Origin: Streptomyces polyasparticus
Lineage (GTDB): Bacteria > Actinomycetota > Actinomycetes > Streptomycetales > Streptomycetaceae
Direction: 5' to 3'
DNA: 64,000 nucleotides
Assembly: GCF_014493765.1 (NCBI RefSeq)
Contig: NZ_JACTVJ010000028.1
Location: forward strand, 91,988 to 155,987
Every line of letters begins with the position of its first letter. The stretch's first letter is position 1. The notes under the pieces are model-generated. The model did not search any database. It saw nothing but the letters and a program-made list of their open reading frames with translations, and had not been told where the DNA came from. Shown one piece after another: positions 25,084 to 33,217 of this stretch. The position numbers were made by a program, and so were the translations under genes.

Positions 25084-25752
25084 TCAGTCGAGGAAAGCGG
25101 TCAGGGCCTCGTCGGCCGACTTGAAGCTGGACTCGTCGGCATTGAGCGAGTCGTGGACGAAGTGGACTGTCGTGTCGCTGATGCCGCAGTACTCGGAGAT
25201 GCCGGTACGCAGCAGCCGCGTGACCGTACGGTCCCAGCCGAGCGAAGTGAAGTCCGCCTCGGTGTAGCTGACCGTCGTCAGCCAGAGCATCCGCTTCCCG
25301 GCCAGGCGCGGCGTGCCGCGGCCGTAGGCGAACCCGTGATTCCACACCCGGTCGATCCACCCCTTCAGGATCGCCGGCGGACCGAACCACCACAGGGGGA
25401 AGACGACCACCATCACCTCCGCCGCCTCGATCCGGCGCATATGGGACCGCACCTCGGCGGAGTACTCCTTGTCCCGGTCCGCCCAGTCGGGCTCGTCCTC
25501 CGGCCCCAGACGGGGGTCGAACCCCTCGGCGTACAGATCGAGCAGATCGACCGTGAACCCGGCGCTCTCCAGCCGGACTTGGGCCCGCCGCGTCAGCTCG
25601 GCGGTGAGCGAGTCGGTACGGGGGTGGGCCACCACGAGCAGGGCGGTACGGAGGGAGGCGGCGTCAGGGGATACGGCATCCGGGGACACGGCATCAGGAG
25701 ATACGACATCAGGAGATGCGGCCGGGGTGGGCTCGGGCGTCGCTGTGCTCAT
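25084..25752 (-). CDS. Flavodoxin-like NAD(P)H quinone oxidoreductase
   Basis: A 222-aa protein of the Flavodoxin_2 (MdaB/NQO) family. ALLVVAHPRTDSLTAEL binds FMN/FAD phosphate; VMVVVFPLWWFGPPAILKGWIDRV is the second hallmark, followed by HGFAYGRGTPRLAGKRMLWLTT. It reduces quinones by two electrons. The first 33 residues are an added tail with four SPDAV-type pentapeptides encoded by a 15-bp repeat. The ATG overlaps the stop of the upstream MDR gene (ATGA), so the two oxidoreductases are coupled. Confidence 0.9.
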   Translation of the reverse strand: MSTATPEPTPAASPDVVSPDAVSPDAVSPDAASLRTALLVVAHPRTDSLTAELTRRAQVRLESAGFTVDLLDLYAEGFDPRLGPEDEPDWADRDKEYSAEVRSHMRRIEAAEVMVVVFPLWWFGPPAILKGWIDRVWNHGFAYGRGTPRLAGKRMLWLTTVSYTEADFTSLGWDRTVTRLLRTGISEYCGISDTTVHFVHDSLNADESSFKSADEALTAFLD

Positions 25753-26789
25753 CGTGCGGCCTCCAGACGGACCAGCATCTTGCCGGTATTGGCACCGCTC
25801 AGGAGGCCGAGGAAGGCGCCCGACGCCTGCTCGATGCCGTCCACGACGGTCTGTTCGGTGCGCAACGACCCGTCGGCGAGCCAGCCGGCGGCCTTGCCGA
25901 TCCACTCGGGGAAGAGGTCGAAGTGACTGCTGACGAGCATGCCTCGCAAGGTGGCCTCCTTGGCCGCGGCGCGGAACAGATTGTCGGGTCCGGGGGCGGC
26001 AGTGGTGGCGTTGTACCCGCTGATCGCACCGACCAGCGCGACCCTGCCGCCGGTGCGCAACGCACCGATGGCAGCCTGCAGATGGTCCCCGCCCACCGCG
26101 TCGAGATAGACGTCCACGCCGTCCGGCGCGGCCTGGGCCAGCTGCTCGTCCAGAGCGCCCTGACGGTAGTCGAGCGCGGCGTCGTATCCGAAGGTGTCGA
26201 GCAGTTTCTTGGTCTTGGCAAGCCCTCCGGCGGAGCCGATGACCCGGGAAGCGCCCAGTTTGCGGGCGAGTTGGCCGGCCACACTGCCCACGGCACCGGC
26301 CGCGGCGGACACGAACACGACATCCCCCTCCCGTACGGGGGCGGTGCGGGTCAGGGCGGCGTACGCGGTCAGACCGGTGGTGCCGAGCGGGCCGAGCCAG
26401 GCCTCGGGCGGGGCGAGCGCGAGGTCGACCACGGTGGCGGCGGCCGCGTCGAGCACGGCGTACTCGCGCCAGCCCAGGAAGTGCGTGACGTACGCGCCGA
26501 CCGGCACCGACTCGGCACGCGAGGCAACGACCTCGCCGAGTGCGCTTCCTTCGAGGGCGGCGTCCAGCGGGAAGGGCGGGATGTAGGAGGGGACATCGTC
26601 CATCCGGCCTCGCATGTACGGGTCGACGGACATCCAGGTGTTGCGCACCACGATCTGCCCGTCGGCGGGCTCGGGCACGTCCACGCTCGCCAACGCGAAG
26701 TGCTCGGGCCCCGGTTGGCCGGCGGGACGGGCGGCGAGGCGGATCTCGCGGGAGCGGAGGGAGTTGGTGGTGGCGGTGGTGGCGTTCAT
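25749..26789 (-). CDS. NADP-dependent MDR family oxidoreductase
   Basis: A 346-aa zinc-free medium-chain reductase of the leukotriene B4 dehydrogenase/curcumin reductase group. Seen: VRNTWMSVDPYMRGRM, PLGTTGLTAYAAL, and the nucleotide site VFVSAAAGAVGSVAGQLAR. The end SGANTGKMLVRLE is typical. It reduces enones or quinones with NADPH. The start is ATG 26789 (MNATTATTN), eight bases after GAGGAG; a TTG at 26804 overlaps that ribosome binding site and is rejected. It is first in a two-gene operon with the flavodoxin-like enzyme. Confidence 0.9.
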   Translation of the reverse strand: MNATTATTNSLRSREIRLAARPAGQPGPEHFALASVDVPEPADGQIVVRNTWMSVDPYMRGRMDDVPSYIPPFPLDAALEGSALGEVVASRAESVPVGAYVTHFLGWREYAVLDAAAATVVDLALAPPEAWLGPLGTTGLTAYAALTRTAPVREGDVVFVSAAAGAVGSVAGQLARKLGASRVIGSAGGLAKTKKLLDTFGYDAALDYRQGALDEQLAQAAPDGVDVYLDAVGGDHLQAAIGALRTGGRVALVGAISGYNATTAAPGPDNLFRAAAKEATLRGMLVSSHFDLFPEWIGKAAGWLADGSLRTEQTVVDGIEQASGAFLGLLSGANTGKMLVRLEAAR

Positions 26790-26898
26790 GGCTTCTCTCC
26801 TCAATCGGGCAACCGGGGCCGGTCACGAGAAGGAGAGTGACGGTGGGCGCTCACGGAACACTGATGGTCCACGCACGACTTCAGCCGGCCCGGCAACC

Positions 26899-26998
26899 CA
26901 GCCCCTCCGGCGTTTGAGGAGATCCGAACGAAGTTCGGATGCGGGGTCCGGGGCGGCGCCCCGGTTTCGGGAAGGGGCGGGCAGGGGAGAAAAGCCCG
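26899..26998 (+). repeat. Three-hairpin intergenic repeat, copy A
   Basis: Roughly 100 bp starting CAGCCCCTCCGGCG. Hairpin 1 is CTCC/GGAG (26905-26908, 26918-26921). Hairpin 2 is an 8-bp stem, ATCCGAAC/GTTCGGAT (26922-26940). Hairpin 3 is CCGGGGC/GCCCCGG. A G-rich run and AAAA follow. This copy lies between divergent genes, ending 75 bp before the BTAD regulator. Other copies are at 38205, 47288 and 56815. Confidence 0.92.
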
Positions 26999-27073
26999 CA
27001 GCAGGCGCACCCGGCCCACACCCGTGAACGGGACCGCAACCCACCCCACACAGACCCCAGTTAGCGTGGGCGC

Positions 27074-30000
27074 ATGCGATTCGAGGTGCTGGGCCCCCTA
27101 CGCGTACGGACGGAAGGCGGAGCCACACTCACCGTCCCGGAGGCCAAGGTCCGAGCCCTGCTCGCCACCCTCCTCGCCCACGCAGGCCACCCCATCGGCA
27201 CGGACCGCCTCATCGAGGATCTGTGGAACGACGCGGCACGCCCCGCCAACGCGCCCAACGCCCTGCAGACCAAGGTGTCCCAGCTCCGCCGCGCCTTGGA
27301 GAGGGGCGAGCCGGGCGCACGGACCCTGGTGGAGTTCGGACCGGCCGGCTACCGCCTCGCCGTGCGCGACGAGGACGTCGACGCGACCCGCTTCGGCGAG
27401 CTCGTCACGCAGGCCCGTAAGACGCGGGACCCGCGCACACAGGCCTCGCTCCTGTCGGACGCGCTGGGCCTTTGGCGGGGCACGGCCTTCGACGGATTCC
27501 GGGACGCTCCGTACGTCCGGACGGCGGTCGCCCGGCTCGAAGAGCAACGGATCACCGCTCAGGAGAAGTTGGCCTCGCTACGGGTGGACCTCGGCGAACA
27601 CGCCCAACTGGCCGACGAGTTGGCCGCCTTGGTGGCCGAGCATCCGCTGCGCGAAGGACTGCGAGCCGTACAGATGCGGGCCCTGTACCGGTCGGGCCGG
27701 CAGAGCGAGGCCCTCGCGACGTACCACGCGCTCAGCCGGCACTTGGCCGACGACCTGGGCCTCGACCCCGGCCCCGAACTGCGCGCCCTGTACGAGGCCA
27801 TGCTCCGTCAGGACCCGATCCTCGCCCCGGACCTCGCCCCAGACCTCACCCCGGGCTCCATACCGGCACCCGTCGGCACCTCCGCTCGCGGGCCCGCCCC
27901 CTCAGGCTCCCGCCCGCCGACGAACCTCCCCGCACGCCCGGACGCGATGATCGGCCGCGCCGCCGCCGTCGCACGGGTCTGCTCCCTCCTCGCCACGCAG
28001 CGCCTGGTCACCCTCACGGGCCCGGGCGGCGTGGGCAAGACCCGCCTCGCGCTGGAGGCCGCCTCCCACCTCGTCCCGTCCGCCACGGCGGTGGCAGCGG
28101 GCACGCCCGGAGCGGAATCCCCGTGCCCGGCTCTGCCCGACGGCGTCTGGCTCGTGGAGCTGGCCGGCGTACGCAGGGATCCGGTCGACGCCGTCGCCGC
28201 GGCGCTCGGGATACGTGACGAGCCCTCGGCCGAGCCGCCCCCGGCGGCCCAGACGCAAGCCGACGCACGGCCAACTCCCGCCGCCGGCAACGCCCGTGCC
28301 GACAACGTGTATGGCAAGGACAACACGGACGGCACGAACAGAACGAACGGCACGGACAGCACCACCCGCACCGACCGCACCACCCGCCTCCTGCACGCCC
28401 TCGCCGACCGCGACCTGCTGCTCGTCCTCGACAACTGCGAGCACCTCATGGACGAGATCGCCGCACTCGTCGGCCGGCTGCTGCGCGCCGCGCCCGGCAT
28501 CCGCGTCCTCGCCACCAGCCAGGAACCCCTGAACGTCACCGGCGAGACGGTGGAGGCCATCACGCCGCTCGAAGTACCGGAAGCCATCGCCCTGTTCACG
28601 GCACGCGCCGCCTCCGCCGCCCCCGGATTCACCCTCACCTCCGCCAACCGCGAGGCCGTCGAGCTCATCTGCCGCCGCCTGGACGGCATCCCGCTCGCCA
28701 TCGAACTCGCCGCGACCCGCGTCCGGGCCCTGGGCGTCGAGGCACTCGCCGACCGGCTGCACGACCGCTTCCGTCTGCTCAGCCAGGTCCGCCGGGACGC
28801 ACCCGCCCGTCAGCGCACGCTGCGCGCGATGATCGACTGGAGCTGGGAGCTGCTCGGCCCGTCCGAGCAGGCGGTGCTGCGCCGACTCGCCGTATTCGCC
28901 GGCGGGTTCACCCTCGACGCCGCCGAAGCGGTCTGCGCCGCCCCGCAGCCCGGGCCGCCGGCCGGCACGCCACGCGACGGCTCCCCACCCGCCAGCACGG
29001 CCCCCGCCACCCGACCGGCCATCCACCCCGACGACGTCCTCGACCTCGTCGCCCGGCTGGTCGACCGCTCCCTGCTGACCCTGACGTACGAAGAGCCGTA
29101 CGAAGAGCCGCACGAAGAGCCGTACGAAGAGCCGCACGAAGAGCCGTACGAGGGGAGGTACGAGGAGAGATACGAGGAGCCGCACGCCGGGCCGCACACC
29201 GAGCGACACGAAGAGCCTCACGACGGAAAGCACACCAAGCCGGACGCCGAGCCGCACGAGCGCCCCCACTCCACCCCGTCCCCCCGCTACCGCATGCTCG
29301 AATCGGTCGCCGCGTACAGCCTGGAGCAGCTGGCCGCGGCCGGTGAGGAGCAGGCCACCCGCGACCGCCACGCGCGGCACTACACCCGGCTCGCCGAGCA
29401 CGCCGCACCCCGTCTGCACGACGCCGCACAGCGCACCTGGCTGCGCCGCCTCGACGCGGAGTCCCTCAACCTGCACGCCGCGCTCGACCACACCCGGGAC
29501 CCGAACCTCGCCCTGCGCATGGTCAACTCCCTCACCTGGTACTGGTACTTGAGCGGCCGCCTCAGCGAGGGTCTCTCCCACCTGAACCGGGCCCTGACCA
29601 CAGCGCAGACCCACCCGGCCGACCTGGCCGACCCGGCGACCCTCACCGCCACCCGTATCCGCCGCGCCGCACTGGCCCTCATCGCCGGCGACGCCTCCCA
29701 CCAGGCCGGCCCGTTCGAGGGCGCCGACGCCCGCGGCCGCTGGCTGCTCGCGTACGCCCGCTGCGGCTTCACACACGCGCCCGACCGCGGCCGGCTGCAC
29801 GCACTCGAGGCCGAGTTCCGCGCGCTCGGCGACGCCTGGGGCGAGGCGGCGGCGCTCAGCACCTGGGCGACGCGTTCGCTGTACGAGGGCGATCTCGCCT
29901 CTCTGCGCGAGGCGGCCGAGGCCGCCGCCGCCCGCTTCACCGCGCTCGGCGACCGCTGGGGCCGGGCCCAGGCCACCGAACTGCTCGGCGTCCTCGCGGA

Positions 30001-30778
30001 GATCACCGGCGACTACCCGTCCGCGGCCCGGCTGCACGGCGAGGGGCTGCGGGTCGCGGAGGAGCTGCGGCTGTGGACCCAGGCCTCGTTCAGCCTGTCC
30101 CGCCTCGGCCGGATCGCCCTGCTCACCGGCGCGTACGACCGCGCGACGGAGTACCACGAACGGGCCGCACGCCTGGCCTCGGGCCAAGGGCACGCGCCCG
30201 CCCGCCAGTTCGCCGCGATCGGCCTCGCGCTCGGCGCACGCCACCGCGGCGACCTGGACACCGCCGAGTCGCTCCTTGCCCCCTGGCTCGACTGGAACCG
30301 ACGGCTCGGTGTCGACTCCGGTACGGCGCTGCTGCTCGTGCAGTGCGGATACGTGGCCGAGCAGCGCGGCGACAGCGGCCGCGCCGAGTCCCTGCACGCC
30401 GAGAGCCTCGCCGTGGCCCGCCGTACCGGGGACGCACGGGCGATCGCGTTCGCCGTCGAGGGCCTCGCGGGCGCGTGGGCCGCACGGAGCGCGGCCACCC
30501 CGGACGCGTGGGCCGCACGGAGCACGACCACCCCGGACGCCATGGAACAGGGCGCGCCCGGACCGGACCCCGGCGCACAGGACCCCGCCATACGCGCGGC
30601 CGAAGCCCTGGGCCTCGCCGCGGCGCTGCGCGCCTCCGTGGACTCCCCGCTCCCGGCCGCCGAACGCACCGACGTCGACCGCGCCACGGCACGCGCCCGC
30701 GCGGCCCTGGGCGAGGCCGCCTTCGAGGAGGCCTACGCACGCGGCGAGAAGACCCCACCGGCCGACTTCACCCCGTAG
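27074..30778 (+). CDS. AfsR/SARP-type BTAD regulator with NB-ARC ATPase
   Basis: A 1234-aa signal-transduction ATPase. Residues 1-95 are an OmpR-type winged helix (RFEVLGPLRVR, ...TDRLIEDLWND); 95-245 are the bacterial transcriptional activation domain (LREGLRAVQMRALYRSGRQSEAL). The NTPase follows: Walker A TGPGGVGKTRLAL near residue 315, Walker B LLLVLDNCEHL near 445, GIPLAIELAATR downstream. The C-terminal third is TPR-like. Two low-complexity inserts stand out: about 390-438 (Asp/Thr/Asn-rich) and 672-735 (YEEP/HEEP repeats). Such proteins activate secondary-metabolite or developmental genes, but no cluster is adjacent. The 3' end lies in a 25-bp repeat. Confidence 0.92.
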   Translation: MRFEVLGPLRVRTEGGATLTVPEAKVRALLATLLAHAGHPIGTDRLIEDLWNDAARPANAPNALQTKVSQLRRALERGEPGARTLVEFGPAGYRLAVRDEDVDATRFGELVTQARKTRDPRTQASLLSDALGLWRGTAFDGFRDAPYVRTAVARLEEQRITAQEKLASLRVDLGEHAQLADELAALVAEHPLREGLRAVQMRALYRSGRQSEALATYHALSRHLADDLGLDPGPELRALYEAMLRQDPILAPDLAPDLTPGSIPAPVGTSARGPAPSGSRPPTNLPARPDAMIGRAAAVARVCSLLATQRLVTLTGPGGVGKTRLALEAASHLVPSATAVAAGTPGAESPCPALPDGVWLVELAGVRRDPVDAVAAALGIRDEPSAEPPPAAQTQADARPTPAAGNARADNVYGKDNTDGTNRTNGTDSTTRTDRTTRLLHALADRDLLLVLDNCEHLMDEIAALVGRLLRAAPGIRVLATSQEPLNVTGETVEAITPLEVPEAIALFTARAASAAPGFTLTSANREAVELICRRLDGIPLAIELAATRVRALGVEALADRLHDRFRLLSQVRRDAPARQRTLRAMIDWSWELLGPSEQAVLRRLAVFAGGFTLDAAEAVCAAPQPGPPAGTPRDGSPPASTAPATRPAIHPDDVLDLVARLVDRSLLTLTYEEPYEEPHEEPYEEPHEEPYEGRYEERYEEPHAGPHTERHEEPHDGKHTKPDAEPHERPHSTPSPRYRMLESVAAYSLEQLAAAGEEQATRDRHARHYTRLAEHAAPRLHDAAQRTWLRRLDAESLNLHAALDHTRDPNLALRMVNSLTWYWYLSGRLSEGLSHLNRALTTAQTHPADLADPATLTATRIRRAALALIAGDASHQAGPFEGADARGRWLLAYARCGFTHAPDRGRLHALEAEFRALGDAWGEAAALSTWATRSLYEGDLASLREAAEAAAARFTALGDRWGRAQATELLGVLAEITGDYPSAARLHGEGLRVAEELRLWTQASFSLSRLGRIALLTGAYDRATEYHERAARLASGQGHAPARQFAAIGLALGARHRGDLDTAESLLAPWLDWNRRLGVDSGTALLLVQCGYVAEQRGDSGRAESLHAESLAVARRTGDARAIAFAVEGLAGAWAARSAATPDAWAARSTTTPDAMEQGAPGPDPGAQDPAIRAAEALGLAAALRASVDSPLPAAERTDVDRATARARAALGEAAFEEAYARGEKTPPADFTP
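29087..29280 (+). repeat. 12-bp coding repeats (YEEP/HEEP)
   Basis: In-frame 12-bp units encoding Y-E-E-P and H-E-E-P alternate five times from 29087, then decay into related tetrapeptides to about residue 735 of the BTAD regulator. The insert separates the ATPase winged-helix part from the TPR-like region. Confidence 0.9.
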
Positions 30779-30830
30779 CCGAATGGCCGACTTCACCCCG
30801 TAAGCGAATGGCCGACTTCACCCCGTAAGC
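30761..30830 (+). repeat. 25-bp tandem repeat spanning the regulator stop
   Basis: Units at 30761-30785, 30786-30810 and 30811-30830 (partial), based on GCCGACTTCACCCCGTARSC plus GAATG. The first contains the TAG stop (30776-30778) of the BTAD regulator. The copies create two in-line mini-frames ATG-GCC-GAC-TTC-ACC-CCG-TAA. Confidence 0.95.
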
Positions 30831-30896
30831 ACCCCAGAACCGGCACGCGCACCTCACCCCGCACGCACCCCGCACACACCCCGCAGGAGGAGCCCT

Positions 30897-31604
30897 TCAC
30901 CCCACGATGTGCCGCAAATACGCCTGCGGATCCCCCAGATACCTCCGCCAGTGATCCACCAGCTCCAGCTCCTCCCAGGTCACCCGCCGCATCCCGTGCT
31001 CCCCCACCTCGACGATGTCCGCCCCCGGCAACGCCGTGAGCAGCGGTGAGTGCGTGGCGCAGACGATCTGGCCGCCCGCGCGGGTCAACTGGTCGATATG
31101 GCCGAGCAGTTCGAGACACGAGGCGAACGACAGGGCCGCCTCGGGCTCGTCCATCACGTACAGGCCGGGCTTGAGGAACTTGCCGCGGAACGCCGCGAGA
31201 AAGCCCTCCCCGTGGCTGCGCTGATCCGGTGTGAAGCCCTCGCGGTCCAGCGCGTCGAGCGCGGTCTCGGCCCGCAGGAAGAACCCCTTGCGCGCCGACC
31301 AGCTGCGCACCATGTGCCGCCCGCCGGCCGCCGCGTCGAACCGCAGCCGCTCACCGAGCGCCGACTTGGCGCGATGGCTCGCGTACTTCCAGTCGTGCGA
31401 GCCCCCGTACGAATCGAGGCCGAAGGCCTCCGCGAAGGCCTCGGCAAGTGTGGACTTCCCCGAGCCGTTCTCCCCCACCAGGAACGTCACCGGCGCCGTG
31501 AAGCGCAGCCCCTCGCGCAGCAGCTGCCGCACACAGGGCACGCTCCACGGGTACTCCTCGGGGTCCTCCCCGTCCACATGGGCATACGCACGTTCGACGA
31601 TCAC
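30897..31604 (-). CDS. AAA family ATPase (ABC/SMC-like)
   Basis: A 235-aa single-domain ATPase. The P-loop is FLVGENGSGKSTLAEAFAEAFGL; the ABC-like Walker B is YVMDEPEAALSFASCLELL; the His-switch is GGQIVCATHSPLLTALPGADI. The start GTG 31604 (MIVERAYAHVDGED) is preferred because a longer TTG start at 31667 would fall inside an upstream terminator hairpin. Relatives are stand-alone proteins of unknown role, sometimes linked to defence; no partner nuclease is adjacent here. Confidence 0.85.
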   Translation of the reverse strand: MIVERAYAHVDGEDPEEYPWSVPCVRQLLREGLRFTAPVTFLVGENGSGKSTLAEAFAEAFGLDSYGGSHDWKYASHRAKSALGERLRFDAAAGGRHMVRSWSARKGFFLRAETALDALDREGFTPDQRSHGEGFLAAFRGKFLKPGLYVMDEPEAALSFASCLELLGHIDQLTRAGGQIVCATHSPLLTALPGADIVEVGEHGMRRVTWEELELVDHWRRYLGDPQAYLRHIVG

Positions 31605-31633
31605 TCTTCGAGAGTGCCACGGGGGTACGACAA

Positions 31634-31662
31634 CGGCCCGCGGCGCAGAGAGCCGCGGGCCG
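31634..31662 (-). terminator. Intrinsic terminator of the secreted-protein gene
   Basis: An 11-bp perfect stem, 31634-31644 with 31652-31662, and a 7-nt loop, placed 22 bp past the stop of the gene at 31684 on the same strand. Confidence 0.85.
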
Positions 31663-31683
31663 GACAACGCCGCCTGGAGAGCC

Positions 31684-32151
31684 TCAGAAGAAGTACGAAT
31701 CCCCGGTGTCCAGGGTCAGCACCTTGTGCCGGTTGTTGTTCACATTGCGGTCCGAGACCCCGCCGTTCCACAGGGTGTCGATCTGCACCGTGGCCTCGGA
31801 CGGCGCCCCCTTGAGCCTGATGTCGAGCGCGATCTCCTCGCTCCAGCTCCCGGCCTTGATCTCACCCGTCGAGCAGAGCACCACACGCTGCCCCGCCCGC
31901 AGACACCGCTCCGGCAGCCGCTGGTCGTTCGCCAGAGGCACCGAGTAGCGCAGCCGGACCGTGGCCTCGGTGACACCGACCGGGCCGTGGTTCTGCGGGG
32001 TCAGCCAGATGCCGAGCCGCCCCTCCCACAGCGACGCATAGCCGTGGTACGCCACATCGGCCTCCGGCGCCGCCGCCTCGGCCGGCACCCCCACGGTCAG
32101 AGCGGCGGCGGCCACCGACGCCGCGACCAGTCCCGCGCGCTTCACTCGCAT
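31684..32151 (-). CDS. Small secreted protein of unknown function
   Basis: A 155-aa exported protein. The signal peptide is KRAGLVAASVAAAALTVGVPAEA. The mature part is beta-rich with LWEGRLGIWLTPQNHGPVGV, two cysteines (ERCLRAGQRVVLCSTG) that may form a disulfide, and a DUF11-like shape, ending GDSYFF. No family is assigned with confidence. A GGAG is found 8 bases before ATG 32151. It is a single-gene unit ended by a terminator. Confidence 0.75.
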   Translation of the reverse strand: MRVKRAGLVAASVAAAALTVGVPAEAAAPEADVAYHGYASLWEGRLGIWLTPQNHGPVGVTEATVRLRYSVPLANDQRLPERCLRAGQRVVLCSTGEIKAGSWSEEIALDIRLKGAPSEATVQIDTLWNGGVSDRNVNNNRHKVLTLDTGDSYFF

Positions 32152-32363
32152 GTCCAGCTCCCACACAGTTTCCGCATAGTCATCATCTGTCCGATACGCG
32201 CGCAACATACCCAGACTTCGCAATTGACCATGGGCTCGCGGCAGCCCGGCGCGTACGGATGACCGCATGCCGAGCGGTTGACCGAAGACCTCGGCGACCC
32301 GGTTAGCCTGGCCGAAAAGCCAGGCCGAAAAGCAGGCCACCGCACCCGCCCGAGGAGCAGCCC

Positions 32364-33131
32364 ATGACCGCCGCCGCAGCCCGCCGTACCGCAGTCGTCA
32401 CCGGCGCGAGCAGCGGCATCGGCGCCGCGACCGCCCGCAAGCTGGCCGAGGCGGGCCACCACGTGGTGCTCACCGCCCGCCGCAAGGACCGCATCGAGAC
32501 GCTCGCCGCCGAGCTCACCGAGGCCGGCCACTCCGCCGCCGCCTACGCCCTCGACGTCACCGACCGCACGGCCGTCGACACCTTCGCCGGCACCCTCGAC
32601 CGGGTTGACGTCCTGGTCAACAACGCGGGCGGCGCGCTCGGCGCCGACCCCGTCGCCACCGGCAAGCCCGACGAGTGGCGCCGGATGTACGAGGTCAACG
32701 TGATCGGCGTCCTGAACGTCACCCAGGCCCTCCTCCCCGCCCTGCTCGAAAGCGGCGACGGCACGGTCGTCGTCCTCTCCTCGACCGCCGGCCACGCCAC
32801 CTACGAGGGCGGCGCGGGCTATGTCGCCGCGAAGAACGGCGCCCGCGTCCTCGCCGAGACCCTCCGCCTCGAACTGGTCGGCAAGCCCGTCCGCGTGATC
32901 GAGATCGCCCCCGGCATGGTCAAGACCGAGGAGTTCGCCACGACCCGCTTCGGCGGCGACGAGGAGAAGGCCGCCAAGGTGTACGCGGGCGTCGCCGAGC
33001 CCCTCACCGCCGACGACGTCGCCGACACGATCGCCTGGACGGTCACCCGCCCCAGCCACGTCAACATCGACCTCCTGATCGTCCGCCCCCGCGCCCAGGC
33101 CTCGAACACAAAGGTCCACCGCGAGTTGTAG
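32364..33131 (+). CDS. SDR family NAD(P)-dependent oxidoreductase
   Basis: A 255-aa classical short-chain dehydrogenase. Cofactor motif TGASSGIGAATARKLAEAGH (TGxxxGxG), NNAG at VLVNNAGGALG, catalytic Ser in VVLSSTAGHATY, and YVAAKNG with Tyr and Lys (YxxxK). The C-terminal part EIAPGMVKTEEF is typical of the YdfG/serine dehydrogenase group. Length is normal. The substrate is unknown. It converges on rtcB with a terminator between. Confidence 0.93.
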   Translation: MTAAAARRTAVVTGASSGIGAATARKLAEAGHHVVLTARRKDRIETLAAELTEAGHSAAAYALDVTDRTAVDTFAGTLDRVDVLVNNAGGALGADPVATGKPDEWRRMYEVNVIGVLNVTQALLPALLESGDGTVVVLSSTAGHATYEGGAGYVAAKNGARVLAETLRLELVGKPVRVIEIAPGMVKTEEFATTRFGGDEEKAAKVYAGVAEPLTADDVADTIAWTVTRPSHVNIDLLIVRPRAQASNTKVHREL

Positions 33132-33154
33132 GCCGCGGACCCAGAAACGCAAAG

Positions 33155-33188
33155 GGCCGGGGAGCCGCTCCCACACGACTCCCCGGCC
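33155..33188. terminator. Bidirectional terminator between SDR and rtcB
   Basis: A 10-bp perfect stem GGCCGGGGAG/CTCCCCGGCC (33155-33164, 33179-33188) with a 14-nt loop lies between two convergent genes, preceded by AAAG on the plus strand. Confidence 0.85.
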
Positions 33189-33217
33189 ATCACCGAGGCC
33201 CCCCGCCCCGACGCTTC

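Noticed and set aside
27902-30796. 964-aa open frame antisense to the BTAD regulator
   Set aside because: Its text is repetitive Gly/Arg/Val, typical of high-GC shadow frames; the plus frame has clear domains.
30786-30830. Six-codon mini-frames as real genes
   Set aside because: They are copies of the regulator tail with no ribosome binding site.
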